Below are positions 7,367 through 10,343 of a DNA stretch of 10,343 nt, one piece after another (within the stretch, counting starts at the first letter, position 1; the number at the start of each line of letters is the position of its first letter). The position numbers were made by a program, and so were the translations under genes. Location: the NCBI GenBank assembly GCA_024278285.1, contig JAJRTM010000930.1:1-10343 (forward strand), given 5' to 3'. Origin of the DNA: Planctomycetota bacterium (GTDB taxonomy: Bacteria; Planctomycetota; Planctomycetia; Planctomycetales; Planctomycetaceae). The notes under the pieces are model-generated. The model made no database searches, was not told the DNA's origin, and saw only the letters and a program-made list of their open reading frames with translations.

Positions 7367-8671
7367 TCATTGACAATCATTTCGCCAGCGATGTTCGTTT
7401 AATTGGCCACGACCGGATTCTGTTCCGGGCCAGGAAGATCGTTTCCAGCTTCCGTGATTTGGGTCAACCGTTTCGCCGGAATAATGATGCAATTGGTCGG
7501 CTGATCGCCAGGTCAGATCGTCTCCAGGCCAAGGATCAATTCCGACGAGCCATTTGAGTCCCTGAATAACGAACAGAGAAAAGGCGAGCATGATGAGCAT
7601 CGCAAAAGCAAAGACCAACAAAAGCGGTCCGGGCATGAAAATACGATCTATCGCAGGCCAGAAATATTTCCAGCAAAACAGAACAATGATTGTCGCAAGC
7701 GAAAGATAAGGTCCATAAGGCATCGCCCAGGTGAACTCCTGCTTCGAAAACAGATTCACCACCAGCATCACAACAAAAATAATCAAAGCGATCACCGGTG
7801 CAAGAAAGAAGGCAACAACGACCGCTTGCCAACCGACGAACGAACCAATCATCGCCATCAAAATGACATCGCCAAATCCCATTGCTTCCCGCCTGAGAAC
7901 GAGCCCTCCAATAATCCGCACCGCCCAGACAATCCCGCCTCCCACGAGAAAGCCGACAGCAGAGATTGAGAAGCAGTGCAAGAATGGGTGATACTTAATC
8001 CATTCTGGAAAGTAGTTCTGGGTCGGCCACCATTCCAATACGGGGATTAACGGTATAAGTGATTGCAACAAATTGGGATCTTGAAACCAAACCGGAGCCA
8101 GGAAATAACCGACGCCCAAAGTTTGGCCAACAAAGCCAACGACCATCGCAGGAAACGTGACGCCATCGGGGATAATCCATAAATCGAAATCGATAAATGT
8201 GGCGATAAACAATGCTTCAACCAGAAAAAGAAAGTAGAAATAGCGGCTCCATAAAAACAGATTGGAAACCGTATTCCACCGGTAAATTTCTCCGGCCCAT
8301 AACGGAGTCCGCAAGCAATCGGCCTGCATCGCCCCCCACAATTCCGGCGGAATCGTGCAAACAAACGCCATCACAAACAGGCAACCATTGAGCAATTCGA
8401 GCCAAGGCTCTCGCGCCAATATCCGACGCCCACTGTAAGGAGATCGTCCTGTCATGGAAGCTGTCCCAATAACAGGCAGGCAATAATACCATCGCGTTTG
8501 CGGATATTTCCCAAGCCGTTTTTCATTCGCAAAAACAGATTTCCAGGCAGGAGCAACATCGAAATGCTGAGGGATACGCAGGATGGCACGATTAAGAAAA
8601 CGCCCAGCAAACAACCCCAGCAGGAAAAGTCCCACGCAAACTGCAAGGTATATCGTCGGATCAGGAATCAT
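7367..8671 (-). CDS. Prepilin peptidase-like A24 membrane protease without the zinc cysteines
   Basis: Type IV prepilin peptidases are inner-membrane aspartate proteases that cleave leader peptides of pilins and type II secretion pseudopilins. This 434-residue protein has a hydrophobic N-terminal helix (about 7-25), a cytoplasmic loop, and about seven more membrane segments. Both catalytic aspartates are present: Asp161 in FIDFDLWIIPD (159-169) and Asp268 in MGFGDVILM (264-272). Family domain order is kept through REPWLELLNG (87-96), equivalent to the usual YPLVELLTG. However, the two CxxC pairs of the zinc-binding cytoplasmic loop are absent; GRSPYSGRR (75-83) occupies that place. A polar tail of about 55 residues follows the last helix. 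Its ATG overlaps the aroK stop codon (ATGA), with GGGGAAG just upstream, so translation is probably coupled. No pilin or secretion genes are nearby. Confidence 0.8.
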   Translation of the reverse strand: MIPDPTIYLAVCVGLFLLGLFAGRFLNRAILRIPQHFDVAPAWKSVFANEKRLGKYPQTRWYYCLPVIGTASMTGRSPYSGRRILAREPWLELLNGCLFVMAFVCTIPPELWGAMQADCLRTPLWAGEIYRWNTVSNLFLWSRYFYFLFLVEALFIATFIDFDLWIIPDGVTFPAMVVGFVGQTLGVGYFLAPVWFQDPNLLQSLIPLIPVLEWWPTQNYFPEWIKYHPFLHCFSISAVGFLVGGGIVWAVRIIGGLVLRREAMGFGDVILMAMIGSFVGWQAVVVAFFLAPVIALIIFVVMLVVNLFSKQEFTWAMPYGPYLSLATIIVLFCWKYFWPAIDRIFMPGPLLLVFAFAMLIMLAFSLFVIQGLKWLVGIDPWPGDDLTWRSADQLHHYSGETVDPNHGSWKRSSWPGTESGRGQLNEHRWRNDCQ

Positions 8672-9201
8672 GAACTTCCCCAGTCAGACATTTCGATAAG
8701 TGGCAGAACGTGCTCTACGATTTGTTCGGGTGTTGCATCAACGGTATCAATCTGTATGTCGCTGAGGTCTCGGTAAATCGGTTTTCTTTGTTCCAGCAAG
8801 GTGACCACTTCCTGCTGGAAATCGAGATCAGTTAAAGCAGGGCGAATCGCGCCGGCAGCTTGATCTTTCTGAATACGTTTCAGCGTTGTTTCGGCATCAG
8901 CCTGCAACCAGATAACAGGGCCGTTTTGCTGAATGAGTAATTGAGTTTGAAGATTTAATACCGCCCCGCCTCCCGTGGCAACAACTTGATTTTCTTTTTG
9001 ACAAATGGTCTGCAAAGTTTCTGCTTCTACTTTTCGAAAATATTCTTCTCCCTGTTCGGCAAAAATATCTGCGATGCTTTGTTCTGTCTCTTTTTCTATT
9101 TGCTGATCGGTATCAACAAACGTCATATTTAATTCCTCGGCAAGTAAAGGCCCGACAGAGCTTTTGCCACTGCCTCGAAATCCAATCAGAGTAATAATCA
9201 T
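8668..9201 (-). CDS. aroK: Shikimate kinase
   Basis: This 177-residue enzyme phosphorylates shikimate to shikimate 3-phosphate with ATP, the fifth step of the chorismate pathway. The P-loop is GFRGSGKSS (7-15). Asp32 in VDTDQQIE and Arg56 in YFRKVEAE bind shikimate, GGG (77-79) is the conserved glycine motif, and IRPALTD (119-125) carries the lid arginine Arg120. The chosen start MIITLIGFRG matches usual family length. An in-frame ATG 20 codons upstream (9259-9261) exists, but most of that extension would be translated from a REP-like repeat and is unlikely to be native. Neither start has a Shine-Dalgarno sequence. A good promoter lies at 9291-9320. The TGA overlaps the ATG of the next gene. 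aroE, two repeats upstream, supplies the substrate. Confidence 0.93.
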   Translation of the reverse strand: MIITLIGFRGSGKSSVGPLLAEELNMTFVDTDQQIEKETEQSIADIFAEQGEEYFRKVEAETLQTICQKENQVVATGGGAVLNLQTQLLIQQNGPVIWLQADAETTLKRIQKDQAAGAIRPALTDLDFQQEVVTLLEQRKPIYRDLSDIQIDTVDATPEQIVEHVLPLIEMSDWGSS

Positions 9202-9215
9202 AATATTCAACAAGC

Positions 9216-9368
9216 CGTAGGATGCCGTGCTTGCACCCATCAAATACGGTCTCCACTTCATAAACTTAATACCGGTGAATCTATTGCCGAATTATAATCG
9301 TTCCAACTCTTTTTTGTCATTGAACGCAAACCGGCACACGAAGATGGGTGCAAGCACGCCATCCTACG
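9216..9368. repeat. Second, different REPIN-like pair with GTAG feet, upstream of aroK
   Basis: Arms of 26 bases at 9216-9241 and 9343-9368 are reverse complements at 25 of 26 positions, separated by 101 bases. In its own orientation each arm has GTAG followed by an imperfect palindrome around GTGCTTGCAC. The right-hand copy forms GATGG/CCATC plus GTGC/GCAC with one bulged C; the left copy has a G-to-C change that breaks one pair. The GTAG foot is typical of RAYT-mobilised REPs. This palindrome differs in sequence from the one at 1690-1766. The left arm ends 14 bases upstream of the aroK start and would be in its 5' UTR. The long spacer leaves open two separate insertions instead of one unit. 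Confidence 0.75.
9291..9320 (-). promoter_or_regulatory. Promoter for aroK inside the REP pair
   Basis: On the minus strand ATGACA (9320-9315; 5 of 6 matches to TTGACA) is followed by an 18-base spacer and a perfect TATAAT (9296-9291). Transcription would begin near 9284, giving a leader of about 80 bases to the aroK ATG at 9201, through the left REP copy. A second, weaker TATAAT lies on the same strand at 9397-9392 with a poor -35. Confidence 0.6.
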
Positions 9369-9419
9369 AAATACGATCTTGATTATGCGACATTATATAC
9401 CGCTTGCAGTATCAAATCA

Positions 9420-9545
9420 GGAAATTCTATTAATTCATAAAGAGTACAGACATTCGGCGTCTGTATCATTTGAGGATGCCGTATTTTAGGCAGACAAGAA
9501 TGTCTCCCCTCCGTTCAAATTATTTTTTGAATTAATAGAAGTTCC
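9420..9545. repeat. MITE-like element with 18-bp terminal inverted repeats
   Basis: The terminal repeats at 9420-9437 (GGAAATTCTATTAATTCA) and 9528-9545 match in inverted orientation at 17 of 18 bases. Between them lies a second inverted pair, AGACATTC (9448-9455) and GAATGTCT (9498-9505). There are also two small hairpins: ACAGAC/GTCTGT (9446-9464) and AGACA/TGTCT (9492-9505). The 8-base word ATCAGGAA occurs at 9416-9423 and 9547-9554, overlapping or flanking the ends, possibly a target-site duplication. There is no coding capacity. The right end is 2 bases past the aroE stop codon, so it could also shape the 3' end of the aroE transcript. I do not recognise the family. Confidence 0.6.
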
Positions 9546-9547
9546 CA

Positions 9548-10343
9548 TCAGGAATAGACAACAGGAGAAATTGCTTTTCGCAACGTCTCTCTCATTTCTT
9601 CAATCGGAGGGTTCTGCCCGGTGAAGCATTCGAATTGCGCAGCGGCCTGTTGCACGAACATTTCCAAACCGCTGACAACATGACATCCCTTTTCCCGTGC
9701 CAGTTTAATCAACAATGTATTTTCGGGGTTATAAATGGTATCGAAAACAATCGCCCGATCTGAAAGCCAGTTTTGATCATACGGCGTGTCATCCACATTC
9801 GGAAACATTCCAACAGGCGTACAGTTAATGAGAATTTCAGGAGTTTGAGCCCCGCGATTTTCCCAACTACAATGGTGACACCCCAGATGTTGGGCAAGTT
9901 CTTTAGTGCGTGCTTTGGTGCGGCCTGCAATGGTTAACATTCCCCCTGCCCTGACAACACCTAAGCCAATCGCGCGAGCCACGCCGCCTGCACCAAGGAT
10001 AAGCACTTTTCGATCCTTCATCGTTGCACCAGGCCAACCTGCTTTTTTCATGCCCAGTCGTAGCGTCGTGAGTGCGGCTTCGTAATCGGTATTGGCTGCA
10101 AACCAGATTCCCCGTTGATTACGATAAAGCGTATTGGCGGCTCCGATCTGTTCGACAGATTCATCCACATGGTCGGCGTACTTAACCGCTCTTTCCTTAT
10201 GGGGAATTGTGACACTGTAACCGCCAATACTCAGACGGCGAAGCGCTCGGATCGATTCATCAAAGTGTTGTTCCGAAATGCGAAAAGGAAGATAAACAGC
10301 ATTGATGTTTTCTTTGCGAAAAGCAGCATTATGAATTTGCGGA
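9548..10343 (-). CDS. aroE: Shikimate dehydrogenase, C-terminal 264 residues (start beyond window)
   Basis: AroE reduces 3-dehydroshikimate to shikimate with NADPH. The frame is open to the window edge, beginning inside the substrate-binding motif at PQIHNAAFR, so probably only about 10-20 residues of an AroE domain are missing. Visible in order: INAVYLPFR, GGYSVTIPHK with the catalytic lysine, IGAANTLY, NTDYEAAL with the catalytic aspartate, the nucleotide-binding ILGAGGVARA, AGRTKAR (where an NADP-preferring basic patch is expected), INCTPVGM, and the C-terminal EMFVQQAAAQFECFTG. In NTDYEAAL, the glycine usual two residues after the aspartate is glutamate. Planctomycete and chlamydial AroE can be fused behind a type I dehydroquinase domain; the missing 5' end prevents a decision. 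The stop codon abuts a MITE-like repeat, and aroK lies 346 bases downstream. Confidence 0.93.
   Translation of the reverse strand, partial: PQIHNAAFRKENINAVYLPFRISEQHFDESIRALRRLSIGGYSVTIPHKERAVKYADHVDESVEQIGAANTLYRNQRGIWFAANTDYEAALTTLRLGMKKAGWPGATMKDRKVLILGAGGVARAIGLGVVRAGGMLTIAGRTKARTKELAQHLGCHHCSWENRGAQTPEILINCTPVGMFPNVDDTPYDQNWLSDRAIVFDTIYNPENTLLIKLAREKGCHVVSGLEMFVQQAAAQFECFTGQNPPIEEMRETLRKAISPVVYS

Noticed and set aside
9473..9482. AGGATGCCGT, a 10-base word also present in the REP copy at 9219-9228.
   Set aside because: There is no GTAG foot or palindrome around it, so it is not counted as a further REP; probably coincidence or a decayed fragment.

Overview
The window looks like chromosomal DNA from a planctomycete, probably of the Gimesia/Rubinisphaera kind. 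This is inferred from gene content: a secreted formylglycine-type sulfatase, a Tat-exported sugar-isomerase-like protein, a partner-switching regulator pair, and housekeeping genes scattered singly or in pairs among roughly 45-50% GC DNA. There is no rRNA or tRNA to confirm it. No phage, CRISPR array, toxin-antitoxin pair or secretion locus is visible. Nothing here amounts to a new multi-gene system; the less ordinary content is in the repeats and leader regions.

Left part (1-2855). A truncated low-specificity threonine aldolase gene (minus strand) diverges from a Tat-exported hydroxypyruvate-isomerase-like gene. An inverted pair of GTAG-footed palindromes (a REPIN-like element) follows, then an App1/DUF2183-type phosphatidate phosphatase gene that best starts at a GTG with a good ribosome binding site.

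Middle (2856-4330). A 518-base AT-rich stretch without a convincing large gene leads to a STAS anti-sigma-factor antagonist gene. The stretch contains hairpins and a possible 19-codon leader ORF. A GHKL anti-sigma/serine-kinase gene comes next. Together they form a partner-switching pair, with no sigma factor or phosphatase beside them. A strong bidirectional terminator closes this block against the convergent sulfatase gene.

Right part (4337-10343), all on the minus strand. In transcription order: aroE (5' end outside the window), aroK, a prepilin-peptidase-like membrane protein, hisH, hisA and the sulfatase. aroK and the peptidase gene overlap by ATGA, and hisH-hisA are 29 bases apart. AroE and AroK catalyse consecutive steps of the shikimate pathway (3-dehydroshikimate to shikimate to shikimate 3-phosphate). 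HisH and HisA act next to each other in histidine synthesis: HisA makes PRFAR, and HisH supplies ammonia to HisF, which is not in the window.

The aroE-aroK gap (9202-9547) is packed with repeats. A second, different GTAG-footed inverted pair encloses a near-consensus promoter aimed at aroK. Next to it, a roughly 126-base element with 18-bp terminal inverted repeats abuts the aroE stop codon and is bracketed by an 8-bp direct repeat.
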